Positions 56,001 to 64,000 of a DNA stretch of 64,000 nucleotides are shown here, piece by piece. The notes under the pieces were generated by a model that saw nothing but the letters and a program-made list of their open reading frames with translations, had not been told where the DNA came from and searched no databases. A program made the translations under genes and the position numbers. The first letter of the stretch is position 1; each line of letters starts with the position of its first letter. This DNA is from Triticum aestivum (Eukaryota > Streptophyta > Magnoliopsida > Poales > Poaceae), in NCBI RefSeq assembly GCF_018294505.1, contig NC_057810.1, positions 703,773,622 to 703,837,621 on the forward strand. Direction: 5' to 3'.

Positions 56001-57151
56001 CTCTCTGTTGGGCGTGAACACCCCCCTTCGAGCTTCATCTATTGCGTCAATTATCTTTTGTTCGGCTCCTTTTAGACTTGCCTTCTTTGAAACTCCGCCT
56101 GTCTTCGGGTCCAACGCTCCCCCATGCGCATAGAACCAAGTTCTGCACCTGGGGGGCCAGTGCCGGGTAACCGGAGTGACCCCTGCATCCTCCATCTCTT
56201 GCTCAGACTTATCCCACTTAGGCAATCCCACCGCGTAGCCACCTGGACCCAGCCTATGGAACTGCGTCTTTCTTGCGGCATTTGCCTTGTTTTTCATCGA
56301 CCGTTCCTTAGATATTTCTGAATCCTTGAAGGTCACGAAATCGTCCCAGTGCTCTCTTTGCTTCTCTAGTGTTCCCGTGAATTCTGGAGTCTTCCTTTCA
56401 TTAGCGAGGTAGTTGGCCCATACAGTTTTCTTGTGGGTGTTGAATGCAATTGCCATCTTCTTAAGAGCAGCGGCCTTGACTTTCTCCACATCTGCTTCAG
56501 TGAAATGATCTGGTAGGGTGAAATGTTCCATCAGAGATTTCACAAGGTCTTCTTTGGCTCTTTTGTCGACCCAAGTAACACCTGGACGTTTAGTCTTTGG
56601 CTCTTTCCATTCTTGAATGGAGATAGGGAGTTTGTCCTTCACAAGAACTCCGCACTGACGAGTCCACTTGTTCGCAATGTTCTTAGGCGTGAGGGGTTCG
56701 CCACTAGGTTTGATGGATTCGATGTGGTACTTTACACCATCCTTCAACAATCTGCCCGGGCCTCGCTTTGTCTTGCTGTCTGTAGAAGCAGATTTGCTCG
56801 ATCCGGAGGGCTGAAAGAAGAAAGATCGATTCGTTAATATATCTTCAATAAAAAAACATGTGATGATCACCATGATGCATGCTTATATAAATATACCTCG
56901 CCGGTAGTGTTTGTTATTTGAAGATCAGCATTGTCTGTGTCATCACAAACATTGTCTGTGTCATAATCATAATCATAGTTCATGACTTCATCAGCCCGGT
57001 CGTCGAGATCGAATATCTTTTCATCACCCTCTCCGGTATTGTTAAGATATTGGGAGCCGTCATCTGCTTCATTCAGATCATCTAGCCTGTGAGGGCTGCG
57101 TATGATGTCGAACAATTCCTCTTCTCTCTCTCTGCCGGTATTGTCCGCCAT
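53024..57151 (-). CDS. CACTA accessory gene: Transposase_24-like plus Ulp1/C48 protease-like, spliced
   Basis: Seven exons with good splice sites can be read: 57151-56897, 56810-54160, 54044-53865, 53717-53607, 53523-53454, about 53345-53244 and about 53150-53024. Phases agree for the first six. Exon 1 is acidic (MADNTGREREEEL). Exon 2 has a region like the plant Transposase_24 domain (KTVWANYLANERKTPEF, HRLGPGGYAVG), a Glu/Gln-rich coiled coil, a long Pro/Ser/Thr linker and a region like DUF8039. The last exons form a C48 (Ulp1/SENP) protease-like fold with the His in WHWVLLDI, the Asp in LLDSLTKEDKDY and the Cys in GNNLCAFYVCENMR. In the family such proteases cut SUMO-like tags; activity here is inference. 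The final exon (RDKLLPSNRIQALQEEIAGFLL) is one base out of phase with exon 6, so a frameshift or an unusual splice site is likely there. Confidence 0.82.
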
Positions 57152-57364
57152 AGCTTTTACTTTACTAATAATACAGAAGAAATATAAAACAATTTAGTAT
57201 TCAAATTACAATGCATGGATGCAATTAATCAATAAGGAAAACTGAATCTCGAATACATCGTCTCGAATATATAATCTCGAATACATTATCGATCGTCTTA
57301 ATATATATAATCTCGAATACATCGTCTCGAATATTATATATCGAATACATCACTGGCTAGGTAC
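57152..57364. repeat. TCTCGAATAC-type tandem repeat
   Basis: 57243-57352 holds several imperfect copies of ATCTCGAATACAT separated by AT-rich linkers, in the leader or first intron region of the accessory gene. Confidence 0.75.
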
Positions 57365-57805
57365 CTAATAAAGATCGAGTACTACAGAAGAATCTAGGGC
57401 GCCACTCGCGGTTCCTGGGGCGCGGGCGGTGCACACCCAAAGAGAAGGAACCATCACAGGATCATATCTCCGGTCATCTGCCCAAAGAACCCGCCAAGTA
57501 GTGGAGAACCTGACGTCGTCCATAGCAGCCATGTAGTGATGGACGTGCTAATCTTCCTCCCTGATACGGCGACGCACCACCTTCGGCGGGGCCGGCTGCC
57601 TCTGCACCAAATGTGGCCCATGCGAACGCCACCAAAGAAGATCAGGGTCGACGATGGGACCCAAGGTCGGGTTCCTCACCAAGCGGCGCGCCCCTCCAGG
57701 TAGCACCTCCCAGTGCCAGCCCGACGGAGCCCGGTCCCGAAAATGGGTCCCCTCAAGCAGGACGTCGTCGCGAACGGGTCGACGGCGAGGATGCGGGCCG
57801 GGCAT
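57365..57805 (-). pseudogene. Small Trp/Arg-rich CACTA reading frame with one stop
   Basis: An ATG at 57805 opens MPGPHPRRRPVRDDV, then GWHWEVLPGGARRLVRNPTL and PDLLWWRSHGPHLVQRQPAPP. A TAG at 57550-57548 interrupts it. The frame continues cleanly for another 60 codons (DDVRFSTTWRVLWADDRRYDPV) to a TAG at 57367-57365. The total is 146 codons before the terminal stop, with one internal stop. I recall near-identical hypothetical proteins from wheat relatives but no named domain. It may be a separate gene or a lost exon, upstream of the accessory gene's first exon on the same strand. Function is unknown. Confidence 0.6.
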
Positions 57806-58172
57806 ATCGTCGAGAACAAATACTATATGCCCGCAAAAAGTAACATTTTTTAAATGATTGGATTGTGATAACTAAAATTCTATATATATATGCAAATTCT
57901 AACAATTTGACATTAATCTAATTCATCTAACTAAAACTAATTCTAAAATTTCCTGATTATATAACTAACATTTCCATAACAATTCTAATATTTATATAAC
58001 TAAAAAACAGAAAAATTGCTAACATTTCTATTAATATTTATATAACTAAAAAATAGAAAACATTTATAACATTTCTATAAAACTAACATTTCCAATATTT
58101 ATATAACTAAAAAACAGAATAATTTCTAACATTTTTATAACTAAAAAACAGAAAAATTTATAACAAACAAAC
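57806..58172. repeat. AT-rich array of AACATTTCTATAACTAAAAA units
   Basis: 57880-58160 consists of repeated ACTAACATTTC, TATTTATATAACTAAAA and ACAGAAAAATT segments in imperfect tandem order. It is non-coding. Confidence 0.7.
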
Positions 58173-58209
58173 TAATGTGTGTGTGTGTGTGTAGTGTGTG
58201 TGTGTGTGT
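58173..58209. repeat. (TG)n microsatellite
   Basis: An alternating TG run with a single TA interruption. Confidence 0.95.
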
Positions 58210-58214
58210 GAGTG

Positions 58215-58510
58215 GACATGGCGGCCGGGGCGAGATCACCGGCGAGGTGACGACGGGCCGGCGACGACGGGGCGACGGGACGGGGCGGCGACGACGGGGC
58301 GACGGGACGGGGCGGCAACGATGGGGCGGGGCGGGGGCGGCCACGGGGAAGGGGACGGCCGGGGCGGCGACGTCGACAGGGCCGGCAACGAGGGGCGGCG
58401 ACAGCCGGGGTCGGCGACGAGGGGCGGGGGCGGCGACGATCGGGGCCGGGCGGCGCGACGGAGGGAAACAGAGGGAAGAACAGAGGGAAACTGAATTTTT
58501 TTTCAAGTGT
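58215..58510 (-). other. GC-rich CGACGGGGCGG low-complexity block, possible leader
   Basis: Repeats of CGACGACGGGGCGACGGGACG on the plus strand give Pro/Arg/Ala-rich frames on the minus strand that are unlikely to be real. At 58450-58510 the minus strand is a pyrimidine-rich leader (CTCTGTTCTTCCCTCTGTTT). It resembles the region upstream of the transposase at the right edge of the window. Confidence 0.5.
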
Positions 58511-58700
58511 AGTATATATAGGATGGACCTTTAGTAACGGTTGGAGCCACCAACCGGTACTAAAGGTCTGTTTTGGCCAGGCCAAGTGGCGGGAAGCGCA
58601 CCCCCTTTAGTATCGGGTCGTGGCACCAACTGGTACTAAAAGGGGGGTCTTTAGTACCGGTTGGAGCCACGACGCGGTACTAAAAGGGGTGCGCTGGCTC
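58511..58700 (-). promoter_or_regulatory. Internal CACTA-type palindromes upstream of the accessory gene
   Basis: Three palindromic units, near 58532-58566, 58600-58640 and 58650-58684, have the form TAGTACCGGTTGGAGCCAC...CGGTACTA. They match the terminal repeats of this element. A TATATATA on the minus strand (about 58511-58519) lies between them and the pyrimidine-rich leader. I infer a promoter region for the minus-strand accessory gene, bound by the transposon's own protein. It could instead be a remnant terminus of another CACTA copy. Confidence 0.6.
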
Positions 58701-59598
58701 CAGGCGGTGTGCAAGTTTAGTCCCACCTCGCTAGTCGAAGGGCTACCGCACTAGTTTATAAGCCCCAGTGTGGTAGCTCTCTCGAGCTCCTCTCCTTACC
58801 TAGCCTACTGGGCCTACCTGTCCTCTGCGCCCAGTGGGCCTACTGGGCCTTTGGGGGCCTGCATCCTGGCCCAACAAAAGGTTGTGTTGCTAGTCGTATG
58901 CAGGCCGCTTTGGCCCAGTAGGCGGGCTTTTTTTTCTTAATTTTTTTTCGCTTTATTTATTTTTGTTTTATTTATTTTTGAGTTGTTTTTTGCTGTATTT
59001 AGAGTTTCTTTGTGAATATTTTTGCTTTCGGTACAAAAAATTACAAACTTTCTGTTAGTGCCGGTAGTTTTCAAATTTGAATAGTTTAAATTTTGAATTA
59101 TTTGAAATTTGTGTGAATCACTAGTTTGTGAATAGCTTAACTTTGGAAAAAGTTTTTTCAGTGATTCTTTTTTCTTATGTTTAATATTAGTGTGTTTTAT
59201 CATTATATTCAATTTGGTAATGCTTAGGTTATTTAAAAAATGAAATGCCTTTGTAACAGTTCAGTTTTCGTCGGAAACCCTGATACTTCGAAAGAGATTG
59301 TCCATTTTATACACGAAGTGCATCCAGTTTTTGCCGTAACCCTCTCTACTTTCTTGCACATGCTATTTGTATGAAATTATGATACCATGCCAACTTTCAA
59401 CCTTTTCTGAGTTTATTTGAAATGCTTTTCAATTTCAGGGTCATTTAGCTGGAAAAAATCAGTAAATGCATGAAAAGAATTTGTTTGCACATAAAATTTC
59501 TTCGCGTTTCAAATGCCAAAACACATAACTACCCTAACTATTACAGACATTCCCTCCTGGGTGTGAAACACAGAAGAAAGTGATGATAGTGAAGCCGA
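58701..59598. other. Intergenic region between the CACTA genes
   Basis: 58730-58930 holds CCTACTGGGCC-type repeats and TTTATAAGCCCC, seen in subterminal regions of Caspar-type elements. 58930-59598 is T-rich and probably contains the transposase 3' UTR. No gene is seen. Confidence 0.5.
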
Positions 59599-62500
59599 TC
59601 ACATCCCAGATCTTTCGGTGTGAAACTTTTTCTTCGCGTGTGTCCCTTTGCGCCGTAACCATGGAAAATCTTCATCATTTAACAGGATGCTCGTGTCAAT
59701 ATTCACTGTGAATGGAGCAATTTCATCAAACTTTTCATAATCTTCTGACATGTCTGTCTTGTCATCCACTCCCACGATGTTTCTTTTTCCTGAAAGAACT
59801 ATGTGGCGCTTTGGCTCGTCGTATGATCCATTCGCTTCCTTATCTTTTCTTTTTCTCGGCCTGGAAGACATGTCTTTCACATAAAAAACCTGCGCCACAT
59901 CATTGGCTAGGACGAATGGTTCGTCTGCATACGCAAGATTGTTGAGATCCACTGTTGTCATTCCGTACTGCGGGTCTTCCGTTACCCCGCCTCGTGTCAT
60001 ATTGACCCATTTGCACCGAAACAAAGGGACCTTCAAATCACCTGATCCATAGTTAAGTTCCCATATGTCCTCTATGTAACCATAATATGTTTCCTTTCCC
60101 GTGTTGGTTGTTGCATCAAAGCGGACACCACTGTTTTGGTTGGTGCTCTTCTTATCTTGGGCGATCGTGTAAAATGTATTCCCATTTATCTGGTACCCTT
60201 TGAAAGTCATTATATTCGAAGATGGTAACTGGGACAGCGAGTACAGGTCATTTTGAATATCGCCATCATTCAGGGCACGTTTCTGCAACCAACCGGCGAA
60301 AGTCCTCGTTTGTTCGCGTGTAATCCAGTCGTCAGACTTCTCCGGGTGTTTGGACTGTAGAAAATTCTTGTGTTCCTCCATATACGGAGCCACCAAGGCG
60401 GAATTCTGTAGAACTGTGTAGTGTGCTTCAGTAAGAGAATGCCCGTCCATACATATTATTTGATGCCCTCCTAGCGTGCCTTTTCCTTCCAGTCTGCCCT
60501 TATGCCGCGATTCAGGAACACCAATCGGCTTAAGGTCAGGAATGAAGTCAATACAAAACTCAATGACCTCCTCATTTTCATGGCCCTTCGAGATGCTTCC
60601 TTCTGGCCTAGCACGGTTATGAACATATTTCTTCAAGACTCCCATGAACCTTTCAAAGGGGAACATATTGTGTAGAAATACAGGACCCAAAACGTTAATC
60701 TCTTCGCAAAGGTGAACTAGGACGTGCGTCATGATGTTGAAGAAGGATGGTGGGAACACCAACTCGAAACTGACAAGACATTGCACCAAATCATTCTGTA
60801 ACCTTGGTATGATTTCTGGATCGATTACCTTCTGAGAGATTGCATTGAGGAATGCACATAGCTTCACAATGGCTAATCGAACGTTTTCCGGTAGAAGCCC
60901 CCTCAGTGCAACCGGAAGGAGTTGCGTCATAATCACGTGGCAGTCATGAGACTTTAGGTTCTGGAACTTTTTCTCTGCCATATTTATTATTCCCTTTATA
61001 TTCGACGAGAAGCCAGACGGTACCTTCATGCTGAGCAGGCATTCGAAGAAGATTTCCTTCTCTTCTTTGGTAAGAGCGTAGCTGGCCTGACCCTGATGTA
61101 TGCCGTCTTTTCCGTGCATACGTTGCTGGTCCTCCCGTGCCTCTGGTGTATCTTTTGTCTTCCCATACACGCCCAAAAAGCCAAGCAGGGTCACGCAAAG
61201 ATTCTTCGTCACGTGCATCACGTCGATTGCGGAGCGGACCTCTAGGTCTTTCCAATATGGCAGGTCCCAAAATATAGATTTCTTCTTCCACATGGGTGCG
61301 CGTCCGTCAGCGTCCTTCGGAACAGGTTTTCCGCCAGGACCCTTTCCAAAGATTACCTCCAAATCCTTTACCATATCATGTACATCAGCACCAGTACGGT
61401 GGCGAGGCTTCGTCCGGTGATCCGCCTCACCTTTGAAATGCTTGCCTTTCTTTCTTACGGGATGCCTTGTCGGAAGAAATCGACGATGTCCCAGGTACAC
61501 ATTCTTCCTACAACTATCCAAATATATACTGTCGGTATCATCCAAACAGTGCGTGCATCCGCGGTATCCCTTGTTTGTCTGTCCTGAAAGGTTACTGAGA
61601 GCAGGCCAATCATTGATGGTCACGAACAGCAACGCCTTTAGGTCAAATTCTTCCTGTCCGTGCTCATCCCACGCACGTACACCTGTTCCATTCCACAGCT
61701 GTAATAGTTCTTCAACTAATGGCCTTAGGTACACATCAATGTCGTTGCCGGGTTGCTTAGGGCCTTGGATGAGCACTGGCATCATAATGAACTTCCGCTT
61801 CATGCACAACCAAGGAGGAAGGTTATACAAACATAGAGTCACAGGCCACGTGCTATGGTTGCTGCTCTGCTCCCCAAAAGGATTAATGCCATCTGCGCTT
61901 AGACCAAACCATACGTTCCTTGGGTCACCTGCAAACTCCTCCCAGTACTTTCTCTCGATTTTTCTCCACTGCGAACCGTCAGCGGGTACTCTCAACTTTC
62001 CGTCTTTCTTACGATCTTCTGCGTGCCACCGCATCGCCTTCGCATGCTCTTTGTTTTGGAACAAACGTTTCAACCGTGGTATTATAGGAGCATACCACAT
62101 CACCTTGGCAGGAATCTTCTTCCTGGGGCGCTCGCCCTCGACATCACCAGGGTCATCGCGACTGATCTTATAACGCAATGCACCGCATACCGGGCAAGCG
62201 TTCAAATCCTCGTACTCACCGCGGTAGAGGATGCAGTCATTAGGGCATGCATGTATCTTTTGCACCTCTAACCCTAGAGGGCAGACAGCCTTCTTTGCTT
62301 CATACGTACTCTCGGGCAATTCGTTGTCCTTTGGAAGCATATTCTTTATCATTACCAGCAACTTTCCAAATCCCTTGTCAGATACACCATTCTCTGCCTT
62401 CCATTGCAGCAATTCAAGTGTGGTGCCCAACTTTTTTTTGTCAGCTTCGCAATTCGGGTACAACAATTTCTTGTGATCCTCTAACATGCGCTGCAACTTC

Positions 62501-62949
62501 GTCCTCTCCAGATCACTTGCGCAGTTTCTCTTTGCATCGGCAATGGCCCGACCTAGATCATCAGCGGGCTCATCTGATGCCTCTTCTTCAGCTTCTTCAC
62601 GCATTGCCGGCTCAGCTTCTTCCCCCATTGTTGTATCATCGTATTCAGGGAACCCATGGCCAGGATAGCCGTCGTCGTCCTCTTCTTCTTCATTGTCTTC
62701 CATCATAACCCCTATTTCTCCGTGCTTGGTCCAAACATTATAGTGGGGCATGAAACCGGACTTAAATAGGTGGACGTGAATGGTTTTTGACGTAGAGTAA
62801 CTGTGACCATTCTTACAGCCAGCACATGGACAAGGCATAAAACCATCCGCCCGCTTGTTTGCCTCAGCGGCCAGCAGAAAAGTATGCACGCCATTAATGA
62901 ACTCGGGAGAGCATCGGTCATCATACATCCATTGTCGGCTCATCTTCAT
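59599..62949 (-). CDS. TNP2-type CACTA transposase, uninterrupted frame
   Basis: 1116 residues from the ATG at 62949 (MKMSRQWMYDDRC). An in-frame ATG at 63000 would add 17 hydrophobic residues and is less likely. Near the N-terminus is the Transpos_assoc domain (about residues 3-80: FMPCPCAGCKN, VHLFKSGFMPHY). An acidic linker and a cysteine cluster follow (CPNDCILYRGEYEDLNACPVCGA shape, near 250). Next is the TNP2/Transposase_21 catalytic region, about 300-600 (FGLSADGINPFGEQSS, FVTINDWPALSNLSGQTNKG). A DUF4218-like segment lies near 680-800 (VFLHNMFPFERFMGVLKK) and a DUF4216-like segment near 970-1050 (KVPLFRCKWVN). No stop or frameshift is visible. It would cut at the CACTA termini in the nucleus. 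The 119-residue gene lies about 100 bp upstream on the same strand. Confidence 0.93.
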   Translation of the reverse strand: MKMSRQWMYDDRCSPEFINGVHTFLLAAEANKRADGFMPCPCAGCKNGHSYSTSKTIHVHLFKSGFMPHYNVWTKHGEIGVMMEDNEEEEDDDGYPGHGFPEYDDTTMGEEAEPAMREEAEEEASDEPADDLGRAIADAKRNCASDLERTKLQRMLEDHKKLLYPNCEADKKKLGTTLELLQWKAENGVSDKGFGKLLVMIKNMLPKDNELPESTYEAKKAVCPLGLEVQKIHACPNDCILYRGEYEDLNACPVCGALRYKISRDDPGDVEGERPRKKIPAKVMWYAPIIPRLKRLFQNKEHAKAMRWHAEDRKKDGKLRVPADGSQWRKIERKYWEEFAGDPRNVWFGLSADGINPFGEQSSNHSTWPVTLCLYNLPPWLCMKRKFIMMPVLIQGPKQPGNDIDVYLRPLVEELLQLWNGTGVRAWDEHGQEEFDLKALLFVTINDWPALSNLSGQTNKGYRGCTHCLDDTDSIYLDSCRKNVYLGHRRFLPTRHPVRKKGKHFKGEADHRTKPRHRTGADVHDMVKDLEVIFGKGPGGKPVPKDADGRAPMWKKKSIFWDLPYWKDLEVRSAIDVMHVTKNLCVTLLGFLGVYGKTKDTPEAREDQQRMHGKDGIHQGQASYALTKEEKEIFFECLLSMKVPSGFSSNIKGIINMAEKKFQNLKSHDCHVIMTQLLPVALRGLLPENVRLAIVKLCAFLNAISQKVIDPEIIPRLQNDLVQCLVSFELVFPPSFFNIMTHVLVHLCEEINVLGPVFLHNMFPFERFMGVLKKYVHNRARPEGSISKGHENEEVIEFCIDFIPDLKPIGVPESRHKGRLEGKGTLGGHQIICMDGHSLTEAHYTVLQNSALVAPYMEEHKNFLQSKHPEKSDDWITREQTRTFAGWLQKRALNDGDIQNDLYSLSQLPSSNIMTFKGYQINGNTFYTIAQDKKSTNQNSGVRFDATTNTGKETYYGYIEDIWELNYGSGDLKVPLFRCKWVNMTRGGVTEDPQYGMTTVDLNNLAYADEPFVLANDVAQVFYVKDMSSRPRKRKDKEANGSYDEPKRHIVLSGKRNIVGVDDKTDMSEDYEKFDEIAPFTVNIDTSILLNDEDFPWLRRKGTHAKKKFHTERSGM

Positions 62950-63051
62950 TACACAACACCAAATAGACCAAATTAATACAAGTTCATACATAAAGTTCAT
63001 ACATAAAGTTCATATACAACACTTAATTAAATGCAACATACAAATAACTCT

Positions 63052-63496
63052 CTAGCTAAAGAATTTAAATGCAACAACAAATGCGATGAAGATCGCAACT
63101 AAGGTAACAATTGATCCAACAGCATAATGATACCAAGCCACACTATCAATGGCATATTTTCTAATCTTTCTAATCTTCAACCTCATTTTCTCCATCTTGA
63201 TCTTGTGATCATCGACGACATCGGCAACATGCAACTCCAATTCCATCTTCTCCCCCTCAATTCTTTTCAATTTTTCTTTCAAATACTCGTTTTCTCTTTC
63301 AACTAAATTTAACCTCTCGACAATAGGGTCGGTTGGAATTTCCGGTTCACATACCTCCTAGATAAAAATATCTATGTCAACTTGATGGGCATAATTTGTC
63401 ATAAACACGAAATGCAACAACTAGTTTTAAAAGAGAATATACCACATCCGAATCATAACAAGGACGAGGGCCGACGGGGACGGATATCAAAACCAT
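63052..63496 (-). CDS. 119-residue coiled-coil/membrane protein of the CACTA element, two exons
   Basis: Exon 1 (63496-63443) encodes MVLISVPVGPRPCYDSDV and ends at a GT donor. Exon 2 (63357-63052) begins after ...ATCTAG and continues in phase with EVCEPEIPTDPIVERLNL. A Lys/Glu-rich coiled coil follows at about residues 35-90 (ENEYLKEKLKRIEGEKMELE, KIKMEKMRLKIRKIRK). One hydrophobic membrane segment lies at the C-terminus (YAVGSIVTLVAIFIAFVVA), ending FKFFS. It is thus predicted to be tail-anchored. The frame is intact and lies just upstream of the transposase on the same strand, so it could share its transcript. I recall similar hypothetical proteins in wheat relatives but no assigned function. 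Alternatively it is an upstream exon pair of the transposase transcript. Confidence 0.72.
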
Positions 63497-64000
63497 GGCA
63501 CTATGTATAACAAACAACGTACGAGTAAGATAATTATACGATTAACTATATATCCAAATCACACAAACATCAATAAAACATTCATGAACAAGAGCCTCAC
63601 CACAAGGTGGTGCCGGCGACGGGACGGTGCGGGCGATCGACGGTGGTTACGACAGAGATTTAGAAGGCACTAAGTAAACCACACCTACATATGCAAACTA
63701 AGTCTTATTTTTAACCTCAAATTGCATATAAATCAAATACTAGCAAATATAATTCCTCCCAAATTAATAACTATACAAAGCATTGCAAGAGCTAATCTAG
63801 CAATGAGAGTTGAAAGGACAAAGTTGCTAACCTTTGTGATCATTTGAATGGATGGGGGCCTTCAAATCTTGACAAATTTTGGGCAAAATGTGTGATGAGC
63901 TCGAGAAGAAGAGGGGAAGAACAAAGGAGGAGAGGGGAAAGGGGAAGAACAGAGCGAGCTCGGGGGGACGAAGGGTTTATGTAGGTCGACCTTTAGTACC
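63497..64000 (-). promoter_or_regulatory. Upstream region of the CACTA transposase unit
   Basis: Read on the minus strand from the window edge: a GGTACTAAAGGTCGACC half-palindrome of the terminal-repeat type, an ACATAAACC stretch, and then a pyrimidine-rich leader (CTCTGTTCTTCCCCTTTCCC). The order resembles that upstream of the accessory gene at 58450-58690. 63600-63840 is probably intron or leader. No further coding exon is seen. Confidence 0.5.

Larger units (their letters stand above)
52486..64000 (-). mobile_element. CACTA transposon (Caspar-type), running past the window
   Basis: The left terminus is CACTAGTGCAGAACCGGG at 52486, preceded by TCA (52483-52485), the candidate 3-bp target duplication. 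Subterminal palindromes follow. All transposon genes found (53024-63496) are on the minus strand, so the right terminus should be their upstream side, beyond 64000. The last bases (CGACCTTTAGTACC) are again subterminal-type sequence, so the end may be close. At more than 11.5 kb with an uninterrupted transposase frame it could be a complete or recently active copy. Confidence 0.92.

Noticed and set aside
58141..58585. Pro/Arg-rich minus-strand frames near the (TG)n repeat
   Set aside because: They derive from CGACGGGGCGG repeats and a microsatellite. I treat them as possible leader, not protein.

Overview
This is nuclear DNA from a large-genome grass, most likely the wheat tribe (Triticum, Aegilops or a close relative). 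The evidence is the density of nested transposons: Stowaway, Tourist and hAT MITEs, an Angela/BARE-type Copia element, a Caspar-type CACTA element, LINEs and SINEs. There is also a cereal amaranthin/aerolysin-type lectin relic. I cannot assign species or subgenome. No intact host protein-coding gene is visible. The host-type features are one tRNA-Trp gene and a heavily broken lectin gene; almost everything else is mobile DNA or its debris. LAYOUT 0-7 kb: a near-complete 5.8-kb LINE (minus strand) sits inside a short Stowaway MITE, bounded by a 17-bp target duplication. 7-10 kb: AT-rich repeat debris, a hairpin, then tRNA-Trp(CCA). 10.8-21 kb: minus-strand remains of a lectin gene. The 5' exon is near 20.3-20.95 kb and the agglutinin plus aerolysin-like part is at 10.86-12.2 kb. 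Both coding parts carry a Stowaway MITE. The 8 kb between them holds a hAT-like element, a three-copy tandem duplication of about 950 bp whose breakpoint lies inside a hAT MITE, and several MITEs. 21-25.3 kb: Harbinger-like elements with captured gene scraps and another hAT MITE. 25.3-38.3 kb: two diverged copies of one ancestral segment, separated and interrupted by different elements: a 1.97-kb poly(A) retroposon with an 18-bp target duplication, SINE-like elements, a Gypsy LTR/gag piece split by a Harbinger-like element, and two large inverted repeats. 38.3-45 kb: retroposon and LINE tails and an AT-rich, strand-asymmetric repeat family. 45-64 kb: a nested stack. A short-LTR Copia element (plus strand) is cut by an Angela/BARE-type Copia element (minus strand), which is cut by a CACTA element running past the right end of the window. 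HOW THE GENES WORK TOGETHER: The CACTA element is the most gene-complete unit. Its minus-strand genes are an uninterrupted TNP2-type transposase, a multi-exon accessory gene joining a plant Transposase_24-like region to a Ulp1/C48-protease-like C-terminus, a spliced 119-residue coiled-coil/membrane protein just upstream of the transposase, and a small Trp/Arg-rich reading frame broken by one stop. CACTA-type TTTAGTACCGGTT palindromes lie at the left terminus, upstream of the accessory gene in the middle of the element, and again at the window edge upstream of the transposase. This suggests that the element's own DNA-binding sites also mark its promoters. That gene set is the best candidate here for a poorly described system.
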